Positions 48,086 to 56,397 are shown, numbered from the stretch's first letter. The stretch is DNA of 64,000 nt from Mesorhizobium sp. YIM 152430 (GCF_029210365.1 NZ_JARGES010000015.1:283779-347778); one strand, 5' to 3'. The notes: a model not told the origin generated them from the sequence alone. Program-made: numbers and translations.

Positions 48086-48856
48086 ATGGCGGAGGCGAAG
48101 AAGGAAGTGCTGCGCCCCACCGACGACGAGGCGATCCGGCTCGGCAAGACCTTGCTGCGCGCCGCGCGCCACGCGGCGCTGTCCGTGCTGGAACCCGGCA
48201 GCGGCTGGCCGCTCGCCAGCCGCGTCTCGGTGGCGACGGATTGCGCCGGGCGGCCTTTGATCCTCGTCTCGGAACTGTCGGCGCATACGGGCGGACTGTT
48301 GGAGGACGAGCGTTGCGCTCTGCTCCTCGGCGAGACCGGCAAGGGCGATCCGCTCGCCCATCCGCGCATGACGCTGAAATGCCGCGCGCGCAAGGTCGCG
48401 CAAGGCACGGACGACCATGCCGCGATCGCGCAGCGCTTCCTCGCCCGGCATCCCAAGGCGGCACTCTATGCCGATTTTACCGATTTCTCCTATTTCCGGC
48501 TGGAGCCGGAGGAAGCGAGCCTCAATGGCGGCTTCGGCAAGGCATACAGGCTTGCGGGCGACGATCTGATGAGCGATGCGGCGGTCGCACATGACCTCGA
48601 ACGCACCGGACCTGGCGCGGTGGCGCATATGAACGCGGATCATCGCGACGCGATCGCGCTCTACGCGAAGCATTTTGCCGGCATCGCCGAGCCGCTCGAC
48701 TGGGCGATGACCGGGATCGACCCTGACGGGTTCGACCTGATGGCGGGCGACCGCGCGGCACGCGTGTTCTTTCCCGAACCGCTGGTTGCCGCCGGCCAGA
48801 TGCGCGACAGGCTCGTCGAAATGGCCATTACGGCCCGCGCGGCGAGCGAGATCTGA
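48086..48856 (+). CDS. HugZ/pyridoxamine-phosphate-oxidase-fold haem-related protein
   Basis: 256 aa. The split-barrel FMN-binding-like domain covers residues 20-150 (LPLASRVSVATDCAGRPLILVSELSAHTGG; MTLKCRARKV; FLARHPKAALYADFTDFSYFRLEPEEASLNGGFGKAY), followed by a DUF2470 domain (AHMNADHRDAIALYAKHFA) typical of HugZ-like haem utilisation proteins. The gene starts one base after the racemase stop, but a metabolic link is unclear. Whether it degrades haem cannot be told from sequence. Confidence 0.88.
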   Translation: MAEAKKEVLRPTDDEAIRLGKTLLRAARHAALSVLEPGSGWPLASRVSVATDCAGRPLILVSELSAHTGGLLEDERCALLLGETGKGDPLAHPRMTLKCRARKVAQGTDDHAAIAQRFLARHPKAALYADFTDFSYFRLEPEEASLNGGFGKAYRLAGDDLMSDAAVAHDLERTGPGAVAHMNADHRDAIALYAKHFAGIAEPLDWAMTGIDPDGFDLMAGDRAARVFFPEPLVAAGQMRDRLVEMAITARAASEI

Positions 48857-48961
48857 GCGCGCTCCTTTCCATCAATTGATGCAAAGTTTCGTGACCGCGC
48901 GCAACCTGCGTGCCCGCCGGACGTTATCGGCAAAATTCTCTTCGAATTACCGAGGGGTAGG

Positions 48962-49306
48962 ATGGTATCCGATGAACTCGTCAGGAATGCCGGCAAGGCC
49001 GCCGGGCTGCTTGGCGTCCTGGGCAACGAGAAACGCTTCGCGATCATGTGCCACCTGCACGAGGCCGAGCTTTCCGTGGGCGCGATTGCAGAAAAAGTGT
49101 CGCTGAGCCAGTCGGCGCTGTCGCAGCATCTTGCGAAGCTGCGCGCCATGGATCTCGTCCAGACGCGGCGCGACCGGCAGACGATTTTCTACAGTTGCGA
49201 TTCCTCGGCCGTCGAACTCCTGCTCGATACGATGGAACGCATTTACGGCAGCGCGCCCAAGCGCCGCCAGAACTCCGAACTGCACGACGACCGTCAGGCC
49301 AGTTGA
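48962..49306 (+). CDS. ArsR/SmtB-family transcriptional regulator
   Basis: 114 aa, winged helix-turn-helix: LGNEKRFAIMCHLHEAELSVGAIAEKVSLSQSALSQHLAKLRAMDLVQTRRDRQTIFYSC. No ELCVCDL metal motif is present; the only cysteines are isolated, so it is probably not a metal sensor of the classic arsenic or zinc kind, and resembles BigR/SoxR-like or generic ArsR regulators. ATG 48962 follows GAGGGG. Not adjacent to an obvious target. Confidence 0.9.
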   Translation: MVSDELVRNAGKAAGLLGVLGNEKRFAIMCHLHEAELSVGAIAEKVSLSQSALSQHLAKLRAMDLVQTRRDRQTIFYSCDSSAVELLLDTMERIYGSAPKRRQNSELHDDRQAS

Positions 49307-49357
49307 AGCGGCCCCCCCGGACTGGACGCCGGCTGGCCGGAGTGGAATAAGCCGGCG

Positions 49358-50164
49358 ATGGCGCCGATTTCCATCACCGATCCCGACGACCCACGAATTG
49401 CCGCCTATCGCGACGTGCGCGAGCGCGACCTCGTCGGCCGCGAAGGCCGCTTCGTCGCCGAAGGCAAAGTGGTGCTGAACGTGCTCTTCGCCGCGCGGCG
49501 GTTCGAGGTCGAATCCGTCCTGATCCTCGACAGGCGGCTCCCCGGCATGGCCGGCACGCTGGCGGCGAAACCCGCCGACGTGCCGCTTTATGTCGCCGAC
49601 CAGGCGACGATGGACGCGATCGCCGGCTTCCACATCCATCGCGGCATATTGGCGATCGGCAGGAAACCCGCGCGCCAAGCACCGGACGCAATGCTTGCCG
49701 CCCTGCCCCGCGACGCGCTGGTGGTGGCGCTCGTCGGCATCGCCAATCACGACAATGTCGGCGCGATCTTCCGCAATGCCGCCGCGCTCGGCGCCGATGC
49801 GGTGCTGCTCGACGCGGCAAGTTGCGATCCGCTCTACCGCAAGGCGATCCGCGTTTCGGTCGGCGCGGCGTTGAAGGTGCCCTATGCGGTCCTGCCGGAT
49901 GCGGGCGCGATGTTCGACCAACTGGTGGCGGCGGGTTTCGCGCAACTGGCGATGACCCCGCGCAATGCCGAAGATCTCGCCAACGTGGTGCCGGGGGGCC
50001 GTCAGGCGATCTATCTGGGCGCGGAAGGTCCGGGCCTGCCTGACGATCTGATGGCGCGGATGCGGCGCGTGCGCATCGACATGGAGGCCGATTTCGACAG
50101 CCTCAACGTCGCCGCCGCCTCAGCCATTGCGCTCCACAGGCTGCGCCGGCTCGGCCGGAACTGA
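49358..50164 (+). CDS. TrmH-family RNA 2'-O-methyltransferase (SpoU type)
   Basis: 268 aa. The substrate-binding N-terminal domain (EGRFVAEGKVVLNVLFAARRFEVESVLI) is followed by the three SPOUT motifs: ALVGIANHDNVGAIFRNAAALG, IYLGAEGPGLPDDL and DSLNVAAASAIALHRL. It methylates a ribose 2'-OH of rRNA or tRNA; the target cannot be told. The stop overlaps the convergent coiled-coil gene by 45 bases. Confidence 0.92.
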   Translation: MAPISITDPDDPRIAAYRDVRERDLVGREGRFVAEGKVVLNVLFAARRFEVESVLILDRRLPGMAGTLAAKPADVPLYVADQATMDAIAGFHIHRGILAIGRKPARQAPDAMLAALPRDALVVALVGIANHDNVGAIFRNAAALGADAVLLDAASCDPLYRKAIRVSVGAALKVPYAVLPDAGAMFDQLVAAGFAQLAMTPRNAEDLANVVPGGRQAIYLGAEGPGLPDDLMARMRRVRIDMEADFDSLNVAAASAIALHRLRRLGRN

Positions 50165-51247
50165 GCGCGCGCGCTCGGACGCCTCGCGCAGCGCCCGGAT
50201 CCGCTCGGCAAGACTGACCGGGAGCCCCTCGCCCGATGCCTGCGCCGCCTCGATGGCCTTGCGAATGGGCGATTGCGGACCTTCGAGCGTGGCTGTCAGA
50301 TTGACCATCTCGGCGGCGAGCTGATGGAGCAGGTCGCGCAGCTTCGCGTCGTCCTCGGGAGCCGGTTTCGACGAGGCGGCCTGCGATTTCAGCTTCTTGT
50401 TCTCGCGCGTCAGCGTGGCGAGCTTCTTTTCCAGCCGGTCGCGTTCGGCGGCGATCTTGTCCGCCGCATCCGGTTCGTCGGACGCGCGCGCATTGCCCCT
50501 GAGCCGCGCGATCTCCTTTTCGCGCCGTTCCAGCCGGTCCTCGCGATCGGACAGGTCGGCCAGAAGCCGCTCGATCCGGCGATTGGCGTCCTCGGCCTTG
50601 CGCGTCTCGACCTTGAGCGCCTCGCGCGTCGCCTTGTTGTCGGCGGTCACGTCGCGCAGCTTGCGCTCGGTCTCGTTGCGCTGGTTGCGCAGCGCGGCAA
50701 GATCGGTGGCGAGGCGGTCGATCTCGGTCTCGCGCGCGACGATCTCGATCTGCCGGCTGCTGGCGGTCAGGCTGGCATCCTCGTAGAGTGCCGACAGCCG
50801 GTCGAGTTCGCTCTTGCGACTGAAGGCAACAGCATGTTCGGAGACGAGCCGGTCCTCCAGATGCGCTACCTTCTCGTCATGGGCGGCGATCGTGGCGCGC
50901 ATCGCCTCGATTTCGGCTTCCAGCTCGGCAATGCGCGTGTCGCGCGCCAGAACCACGTCGCCGCTCGAGCCGAGCGCCTGGCGCTGGCGATCGAGCTCGA
51001 CCATCTGTTCGGCGATGCGCGCCCGCGCGGCCTTCAGTTCGATCTCGACCTTGCGCTGCTTCAGCGCCGCCTCCGAGCGGATACGATCCTTGTCGGCCTG
51101 GATTTCTTCCCGCGTCAGCGGCAGACGCGCCTCGATGCGGCGCGTCGTCAGGCGCTCGGTGCGCCGCCGCAGCGCCGGGGCGAAGAGGAGGCCGATGAAG
51201 GCTGCGGTCAGAAAACCGAGGCCGAAGAACAAGAAGGTCTGGATCAC
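50120..51247 (-). CDS. Membrane-anchored coiled-coil protein
   Basis: 375 aa. A single N-terminal helix (IQTFLFFGLGFLTAAFIGLLFAPAL) is followed by roughly 240 residues of continuous coiled coil rich in E, R, K, A and D (for example ADKDRIRSEAALKQRKVEIELKA and RDEDRLERREKEIARLR), then a C-terminal helix pair (QSPIRKAIEAAQASGEGLPVSLAERIRALREAS). Conserved in Hyphomicrobiales but unnamed. It may be a scaffold or envelope-spacing protein; function unknown. Its 3' end overlaps the TrmH-family gene by 45 bases. Confidence 0.82.
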   Translation of the reverse strand: MIQTFLFFGLGFLTAAFIGLLFAPALRRRTERLTTRRIEARLPLTREEIQADKDRIRSEAALKQRKVEIELKAARARIAEQMVELDRQRQALGSSGDVVLARDTRIAELEAEIEAMRATIAAHDEKVAHLEDRLVSEHAVAFSRKSELDRLSALYEDASLTASSRQIEIVARETEIDRLATDLAALRNQRNETERKLRDVTADNKATREALKVETRKAEDANRRIERLLADLSDREDRLERREKEIARLRGNARASDEPDAADKIAAERDRLEKKLATLTRENKKLKSQAASSKPAPEDDAKLRDLLHQLAAEMVNLTATLEGPQSPIRKAIEAAQASGEGLPVSLAERIRALREASERARSVPAEPAQPVERNG

Positions 51248-51328
51248 AAACGCTTTTCCATGGACGGCCCGATGACGATACTGACGTGGTGGACCCTGAT
51301 CGCGTTCTGATCAAGTCTTGCGCGCAAT

Positions 51329-51350
51329 TTGCGGCGGTTCACCGCCGCAA
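51329..51350. other. Hairpin downstream of eipA
   Basis: TTGCGGCGG, loop TTCA, CCGCCGCAA. It lies 27 bases after the eipA stop and could terminate it, although the following bases are not T-rich. Confidence 0.5.
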
Positions 51351-51376
51351 GACTGTTGATGGCCGCGTTCCTCGGG

Positions 51377-51961
51377 TCAGAACGGGTTCCAGGTCGGGCT
51401 TTGCGTGACCTTGAGATAGCCGACATTGACGCCGAGCCGCGCGCCGACGCCGGTACGCACCGGCACAAGCAGGATGTTGCCGTGCTTCATGACGTTGAAG
51501 CCGAGGCCGGCGACCAGATAGGCCGAGCCGGCAATGCCCGCATAGCGCTTGCCGTAAAGGCTCGGCACCGCATCGAGATTGTAGACGAGGACCATGGTGC
51601 GCGAGCCCTGCCCGCCCGCGTCCCAACCGACGGATGGCCCTTGCCAATACACGCGGTGGTCGCCGACATTCTTGGTGTAAAGCGTGCCCTCGCCATAGGT
51701 CAGCCCGCCGATGAAGGCGCCGCCTGCTTCCTCGCCGAGGATATAGCCATTGGGCAGGCCGTAGCTCTGGAAGATCTGCTCGACCACGGTCGCGAGGCCC
51801 CCGGAGGTGGAACCGAAGAACTGGTGGCCCGAATCGATGATTTCCTGCGCCGTGTAGGGCTGATTGGCGCGGGCCGGCGCGGCGGCCAGGATGAGCGCGG
51901 CGAAAATGGCGATCACGATCGACAGGCGCGAAAGGAGAGCTGCTTGCATATGCGATCTCAT
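51377..51961 (-). CDS. eipA: Periplasmic DUF1134 protein EipA
   Basis: 194 aa. A signal peptide (MRSHMQAALLSRLSIVIAIF through APARA) precedes a beta-rich domain: IIDSGHQFFGSTSGGLATVVEQIFQSYGLPNGYI, GEEAGGAFIGGLTYGEGTLY, VGDHRVYWQGPSVGWDAGGQGSRTMVLVYNL. This is DUF1134, and Brucella EipA is the named member: a soluble periplasmic beta-barrel needed for envelope stress resistance whose expression is activated by CtrA. The start 51959-51961 follows a strong GGAGG; the frame upstream has no ribosome-binding site. Divergent from chpT. Confidence 0.92.
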   Translation of the reverse strand: MRSHMQAALLSRLSIVIAIFAALILAAAPARANQPYTAQEIIDSGHQFFGSTSGGLATVVEQIFQSYGLPNGYILGEEAGGAFIGGLTYGEGTLYTKNVGDHRVYWQGPSVGWDAGGQGSRTMVLVYNLDAVPSLYGKRYAGIAGSAYLVAGLGFNVMKHGNILLVPVRTGVGARLGVNVGYLKVTQSPTWNPF

Positions 51962-52025
51962 GGCGAACCTCCGTAAGAAGCCGGCGCCGCGCGCCGGTCG
52001 TAATCCGGTCGCGGCGCGTTTACGT

Positions 52026-52063
52026 TTAAGGAACGGTAACCCGACAGGCTTAAGGAAAGGTAA
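52026..52063. promoter_or_regulatory. Paired TTAAGGAA-(C/A)GGTAA motifs between eipA and chpT
   Basis: TTAAGGAACGGTAA (52026-52039) is repeated as TTAAGGAAAGGTAA 24 bases further (52050-52063). Each unit contains TTAA and GTAA with 6 bases between, a near match to two half-sites of the CtrA box (TTAA-N7-TTAA). The upstream copy is 65 bases from the eipA start. Because eipA is a known CtrA target in Brucella, CtrA is a plausible binder, but the match is imperfect. Confidence 0.45.
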
Positions 52064-52204
52064 GGCCGGCCGACCGGGCTGCTTTCTTGATGCACGCGGC
52101 GGGCTGTGCCACGACGGCTGAGGATGACGGTGGCGCGATTCGCGCGCCGCGACCTTCGGGCGGTCCATCCGAGACTATCGCATACGAAACGAGGGGCCGA
52201 TTGC

Positions 52205-52840
52205 ATGTCCGAACTCTTCACGCTGACCGCGACCGATCTTGCCGCGCTTTTGTGCAGCCGCGTTTGCCATGACGTCATCTCGCCGGTCGGCGCCATCAAC
52301 AACGGCCTCGAACTTCTCGACGAGGGCGGTGCCGACGAAGACGCCATGCATCTGATCCGCACCAGCGCGCGCAATGCGTCGGCCAGACTCCAGTTCGCCC
52401 GCATCGCCTTCGGCGCCGCCGGCTCGGCCGGAATGCAGATCGATACCGGCGACGCCGAATCGGTCGCCAAGGCGTTTCTCAAGAACGAGAAACCCGAACT
52501 CGAATGGACCGGCGAGCGCGCGCTTCTGCCCAAGAACGCCGTCAAGCTGATCCTCAACCTGCTGCTCGTGGCCAATGGCGGCATTCCGCGCGGCGGCAAG
52601 ATCACCGTCCATCTCGAAAACCTTCACGCCAAGCCGCGCTTCACGTTGACGGCGAAGGGGTCGATGATGCGCGTGCCGGCAAAGTTTCTCGAGATGCATT
52701 CCGGCCACAAGCCGGAAGAAGCGATCGACGCGCATTCGGTCCAGGCCTATTACACGCTGTTGCTGGCCCGCGAGGCCGGCATGGAGATCAGTATCCGCGC
52801 CGGCGCCGAGGACATCGTTCTGACGGCCGAACAGGCGTAA
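52205..52840 (+). CDS. chpT: Histidine phosphotransferase ChpT
   Basis: 211 aa. ChpT is the essential phosphotransferase that passes phosphate from CckA to CtrA and CpdR. The phospho-accepting His is H22 in SRVCHDVISPVGAINNGLELL, the conserved DHp-like helix; a degenerate ATPase-like domain follows. The ATG at 52205 is the only start that places the conserved helix correctly. Located next to a response regulator and ctrA, as in other Hyphomicrobiales. Confidence 0.93.
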   Translation: MSELFTLTATDLAALLCSRVCHDVISPVGAINNGLELLDEGGADEDAMHLIRTSARNASARLQFARIAFGAAGSAGMQIDTGDAESVAKAFLKNEKPELEWTGERALLPKNAVKLILNLLLVANGGIPRGGKITVHLENLHAKPRFTLTAKGSMMRVPAKFLEMHSGHKPEEAIDAHSVQAYYTLLLAREAGMEISIRAGAEDIVLTAEQA

Positions 52841-52927
52841 ATTAACCCAAAATTCAGCCAACCGCTTACCCGCTTCTTTACCCGGTCCGCGTAGCGTCGT
52901 CCTGACACACAAGGCGGGGGCCGATCG

Positions 52928-53317
52928 ATGGACGGAAGGGAATTCGGGATGAAGCGCTGCATGATCGTGGACGATTCCAACGTCATCCGTAAGGTCGCCA
53001 AGCGCATCCTCGCGACCCCGGAAATGGCCGTCGTCGAAGCCTGCGACGGCCGCGAAGCCCTGTCGATCTGCGCTGCCGAAATGCCCGACATCATCGTCGT
53101 CGACGCCCAGCTTCCCGACATGGCGACGGTGGATTTCATCCGCCAGGCGATGGCCCTGCCCGGTGCGGTCAAGCCGCGCATCGTCATCTGCATGACCGAA
53201 TTCGACGTCGGCGCCATCATGCGCGCCAAGCGCGCAGGCGCCAAAGGCTATATTCTCAAGCCCTTCAACCGGCCGATTTTGCTGGAGCGGTTCCGCGAAA
53301 TCCAGATGGCCGCTTGA
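52928..53317 (+). CDS. Single-domain response regulator
   Basis: 129 aa, receiver domain only. Acidic pocket DDS (15-16), phosphoryl acceptor D59 (VVDAQLPD), conserved T/S in CMTEFDVGA and K in GYILKPFN. A second in-frame ATG at 52949 also has a ribosome-binding site. Its position between chpT and ctrA suggests a role in the CtrA phosphorelay. It is similar in place to CheY-like genes next to ctrA in other rhizobia but is not CpdR by motif. Confidence 0.9.
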   Translation: MDGREFGMKRCMIVDDSNVIRKVAKRILATPEMAVVEACDGREALSICAAEMPDIIVVDAQLPDMATVDFIRQAMALPGAVKPRIVICMTEFDVGAIMRAKRAGAKGYILKPFNRPILLERFREIQMAA

Positions 53318-53472
53318 GGCCCACCGGCGGATTGACAAGTCTTGCCAATGACCGACCTAATCGGAGGCAGGGAGATTTGTCATGCCAACCATTCGCCTCC
53401 TGCATGAACGCATGGAACCGAAGCGCGACTGATCCAGGCATTGCGGGAAGCGACCGCCGACGAACGAGAAAA

Positions 53473-53498
53473 CAAAAAACCCGGCGCGAGGCCGGGTT
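53473..53498 (-). terminator. Rho-independent terminator downstream of ctrA
   Basis: On the minus strand AACCCGGC (53498-53491 side), loop CTCGC, GCCGGGTT, then TTTTGTTTTC. It begins 26 bases after the ctrA stop and separates ctrA from the convergent response regulator gene. Confidence 0.9.
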
Positions 53499-53523
53499 CC
53501 CTGTATTCAGGAGAGAGTTCCGA

Positions 53524-54219
53524 TCAGGCGCTGACGCGCATTTCCTCGGGCTCGCGCAGCACGTAGCCGCGGCCCCAGACCGTCTCGATGTAGTTCTGGC
53601 CGCCCGAGGCGAGGTCGAGCTTCTTGCGCAGCTTGCAGATGAAGACGTCGATGATCTTCAGTTCCGGCTCGTCCATGCCGCCATAAAGGTGGTTGAGGAA
53701 CATTTCCTTGGTGAGCGTGGTGCCCTTGCGCAGCGAGAGCAGTTCGAGCATCTGGTATTCCTTGCCCGTCAGATGCACGCGCTGGCCGCCGACCTCGACC
53801 GTCTTGGCGTCGAGATTGACGATCAGGTCGCCCGTCGTGATGACCGACTGGGCATGACCCTTGGAGCGGCGCACGATGGCGTGGATGCGGGCGACGAGTT
53901 CGTCCTTGTGGAAAGGCTTGGTCATGTAGTCGTCGGCGCCGAAGCCGAGGCCGCGCACCTTGTCCTCGATGCCGGCCATGCCGGAGAGGATGAGGATCGG
54001 CGTCTTGACCTTGGAGAGCCGCAGCGTGCGCAGCACCTCGTAGCCGGACATGTCCGGCAGGTTCAGGTCGAGAAGAATGATGTCGTAGTCGTAGAGTTTG
54101 CCGAGGTCGACACCCTCTTCGCCCAGATCGGTCGAGTAGACGTTGAAGCTTTCCGACTTGAGCATCAATTCGATGCTCTGTGCGATCGCACTGTCGTCTT
54201 CAATCAGCAAAACGCGCAT
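53524..54219 (-). CDS. ctrA: Cell-cycle master regulator CtrA
   Basis: 231 aa, OmpR/PhoB type. Receiver: [26 protein letters not shown] with phosphoryl site D51 in [14 protein letters not shown] in [21 protein letters not shown]. The winged-helix domain (about 125-220) includes [19 protein letters not shown] and [35 protein letters not shown], the recognition helix of CtrA orthologues. It controls DNA replication, division and motility genes; phosphorylated via ChpT. ATG 54217-54219 has AAGGGG upstream. The upstream 400 bases are rich in GANTC sites. Confidence 0.97.
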   Translation of the reverse strand: MRVLLIEDDSAIAQSIELMLKSESFNVYSTDLGEEGVDLGKLYDYDIILLDLNLPDMSGYEVLRTLRLSKVKTPILILSGMAGIEDKVRGLGFGADDYMTKPFHKDELVARIHAIVRRSKGHAQSVITTGDLIVNLDAKTVEVGGQRVHLTGKEYQMLELLSLRKGTTLTKEMFLNHLYGGMDEPELKIIDVFICKLRKKLDLASGGQNYIETVWGRGYVLREPEEMRVSA

Positions 54220-54619
54220 TTCATTCCCCTTCTCCGCCAACAGCCCCGTCAGCTCGGCACCGAAGCGTTGATTTGCCTGAATCGCAGGATGCCACCGAAA
54301 TGGTTAACAAACTCTGATTCCCGCTGGCAAGAGGCCCGAGCATTATTCAGCAGTTCGTCGTAGCAACCTGATTCAAAAAGGCTAATCGGCTGATCGCACC
54401 GTGAATCAGAACTTCAGAATTCCCCCGCAAGCGACTCATGGAAAGGCGCTTTGGGTCCGTGACTTCATGTGCGAATTTTTACCCCGCCTTAAGTCCTCGT
54501 CCCTATGATTAACAATGCACGTAAACGAATGGTTACCGTCATGCGCGATCCGAAGCGGTCGCGAAGAAAAAAGTAACGATGACGATTCACCCGTGCAGGT
54601 GGCGTTTCGGGAGCGTTGA
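54220..54619. promoter_or_regulatory. ctrA/FliJ-like divergent control region with clustered GANTC sites and a CtrA half-site
   Basis: No gene fits in these 400 bases. GANTC sites, the target of the cell-cycle methylase CcrM, occur at 54279-54283, 54316-54320, 54370-54374, 54403-54407, 54433-54437 and 54584-54588: six in about 310 bases against an expectation of about one per 256. On the minus strand TTAACCAT (54300-54307), a CtrA half-site, lies 80 bases upstream of ctrA, supporting autoregulation. TTAA also occurs at 54489 and 54509. Confidence 0.7.
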
Positions 54620-54988
54620 ATGATGAAGTCACGTGAGAACCTGGTCCGGCTCAAGCAGTTTCAGGTCGGCGAAAAGCGCAAGCAATTGCTCCAGCTCGAC
54701 ATGATGATCGCCGAATTCGACCGGATGGCTGGCGAACTCGACGCACAGATCACGTCGGAAGAGAAGAAGGCGGGCATCACGGACATCAACCATTTCGCCT
54801 ACCCCACCTTCGCCAAGGCCGCACGCCAGCGCCGGGACAATCTGCACAATTCGCGCAACGACCTCCTGTCGCAGCGCAGCGCCGCCGAAGAGGCGCTCAC
54901 GGAAACCGAAGCCGAGCTTGCCAAGGCCGAAGCGCTCGACAACCGGAACCGCGACACCGACTATGCCGGCCGGGCCGCGACCGGCTGA
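54620..54988 (+). CDS. fliJ: FliJ-like coiled-coil protein next to ctrA
   Basis: 122 aa of helical, charged sequence: MKSRENLVRLKQFQVGEKRKQLLQLDMMIAEFDRMAGELDAQI, then ARQRRDNLHNSRNDLLSQRSAAEEALTETEAEL. This is the pattern of FliJ/FliJ-like flagellar export chaperones, and such a gene beside ctrA is seen across Hyphomicrobiales. No other flagellar gene is in the window, so the role in export is by family inference. Start 54620 or 54623; divergent from ctrA. Confidence 0.8.
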   Translation: MMKSRENLVRLKQFQVGEKRKQLLQLDMMIAEFDRMAGELDAQITSEEKKAGITDINHFAYPTFAKAARQRRDNLHNSRNDLLSQRSAAEEALTETEAELAKAEALDNRNRDTDYAGRAATG

Positions 54989-55010
54989 CCTTCGATAACT
55001 GGCATGACAA

Positions 55011-55041
55011 AGCCCGCCCCGGCCTTCGCCGGGAACGGGCT
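55011..55041. terminator. Hairpin terminator between FliJ-like and PepSY-like genes
   Basis: AGCCCG ... CGGGCT enclosing CCGG/CCGG. On the minus strand it is followed by TTTGTCAT, so it best serves the PepSY-like gene, 40 bases after its stop; on the plus strand it also follows the FliJ-like gene. Confidence 0.55.
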
Positions 55042-55080
55042 CTCGTCGTTACGCGAAACGAATGACGACGTAGGACGCGA

Positions 55081-55722
55081 TCAGCTCCGGCGATCGCCAC
55101 CGCGCTCATGGCGCGGGCCGCGGTCGTTGCGCTCATGGCGCGGGCCACGGCTGTCGCGGTTTTCACCATGCGGGCCGCGATCGGCACGGTCGAATCCGCC
55201 GCGCTGGGCAAAGCCCTGGCCGAATGCCATCGGCTTCAGCTTCGACTTGTAGACCTGGCCGCCATGGCTGACATGAAGTTCCACCACCTCGCCGCGGGAA
55301 TTCTCGGCCATCACTGCGTAGTGGTTCTTCTTGCGATCGGCGAGATAGAGCATCGAATAGCCGGCCGCCTCGATGTTGCGGCGAATCTCGGCTTCGCTGG
55401 CGAAACCGCCCCAGCTCGGCTGACGCCAGCCATACTCGACCTCGATCTCGTTGAGATTGCCCCAACGGTCGATCTTGATCTCGACCCGATTGCCGTCGGC
55501 ATCGCGGGTATAGCCCTTGAGATGCTTCTTCGACTGCTCGACATGGACGACGTCGGCATAGCCATAGTCGCGGGCGACCTGGTTGATCTGCGAGGTTGCC
55601 GTCATACGATCGGCCTGGAAGCCATCGCGCTGGGCGGAAGCGGGCGTGGCGACCGCCAGTCCGCCCAGCATGGTCGCGGCAAGGGCCATGGCGGTGAAGC
55701 GGGTTTTCGTAAGCATGGTCAT
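55081..55722 (-). CDS. Secreted PepSY-like protein with Arg/His/Gly-rich repeat tail
   Basis: 213 aa. Signal peptide MTMLTKTRFTAMALAATMLG through ASAQ; two PepSY-like repeats (INQVARDYGYADVVHVEQSKKHLKGYTRDADGNRVEIKIDRWGN and IEAAGYSMLYLADRKKNHYAVMAENSRGEVVELHVSHGG). The C-terminal tail repeats GPRHERNDRGPRHERGGDRR, encoded by a direct DNA repeat of about 24 bases at 55107-55150. PepSY domains often bind or inhibit proteases, and the charged tail may bind envelope polymers; function unknown. The ATG at 55720-55722 follows AAAGGAG. Confidence 0.8.
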   Translation of the reverse strand: MTMLTKTRFTAMALAATMLGGLAVATPASAQRDGFQADRMTATSQINQVARDYGYADVVHVEQSKKHLKGYTRDADGNRVEIKIDRWGNLNEIEVEYGWRQPSWGGFASEAEIRRNIEAAGYSMLYLADRKKNHYAVMAENSRGEVVELHVSHGGQVYKSKLKPMAFGQGFAQRGGFDRADRGPHGENRDSRGPRHERNDRGPRHERGGDRRS

Positions 55723-55838
55723 CGGTGATCTCCTTTGATCGGTTGACGATGACCGGACACTAGCCGCAACGCGCCAAATCGCCCTTGAACAGCACCGTTC
55801 AGCCCATATTCAGGTTGACAAGGGCTGCGAAACGACAA

Positions 55839-55860
55839 AACGCCCGGCAGGCCGGGCGTT
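55839..55860. terminator. Strong hairpin terminator downstream of sciP
   Basis: AACGCCCGGC, loop AG, GCCGGGCGTT: a 10-base perfect stem. On the minus strand (sciP side) it is followed by TTGTCGTTTCG. It lies 24 bases after the sciP stop and can also act on plus-strand transcripts. Confidence 0.9.
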
Positions 55861-55883
55861 TCGTCAAGTTCATACCGCTCTTG

Positions 55884-56159
55884 TCAGTGACGGTATTGCT
55901 GGATGCGCGTGGTGCGCAGGCCGGCAAGACCATGATCGTCGATGGACGCCTGCCAGGACAGGAATTCCTCGACGGTCAGCTTGTATCGCTGGCAAGCCTC
56001 GTCGAGGCTCAGCAACCCGCCGCGAACGGCAGCCACGACCTCGGCCTTCCGGCGAATGACCCAGCGACGCGTGTTGCTGGGGGGCAGATCGGCAATCGTC
56101 AACGGGCTGCCGTCCGGCCCGATTACATATTTGACACGCGGTCTCATAAGATCGGTCAT
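55884..56159 (-). CDS. sciP: CtrA inhibitor protein SciP (DUF1153)
   Basis: 91 aa. The complete family pattern is visible: RPRVKYVIGPDGSPLTIADLPP, NTRRWVIRRKAEVVAAVRGGLLSLDEACQRYKLTVEEFLSWQASIDDHGLAGLR. SciP binds CtrA and blocks it from recruiting RNA polymerase early in the cell cycle, without preventing DNA binding. Start ATG 56157-56159; the in-frame extension upstream lacks a ribosome-binding site. Close linkage with ctrA and chpT makes this a compact CtrA-circuit neighbourhood. Confidence 0.95.
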   Translation of the reverse strand: MTDLMRPRVKYVIGPDGSPLTIADLPPSNTRRWVIRRKAEVVAAVRGGLLSLDEACQRYKLTVEEFLSWQASIDDHGLAGLRTTRIQQYRH

Positions 56160-56320
56160 CGTACTCTCTACAACATCAAAGACCCAATCGACGGCCACAC
56201 TACCGCCACAGCTTTAAGAAAGGGCTAAATCACCGGTAAGCCTACCGTAACCTTCGTGAACGCCGTCTTTCGCCGGAACTTCGAATCTTAACGAGTGGGC
56301 GATTGCGTCGCGCGGGGCTG

Positions 56321-56350
56321 TTGGCAGCCCCTGTCCGGCTCGCCTATATA
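56321..56350 (+). promoter_or_regulatory. Predicted mnmA promoter
   Basis: TTGGCA (56321-56326), 18-base spacer, TATATA (56345-56350), 48 bases before the mnmA ATG. Confidence 0.55.
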
Positions 56351-56397
56351 GAGCCCGACCGCCCGGACCTTGAATCCGGATCGATTAGCCAAGACGC

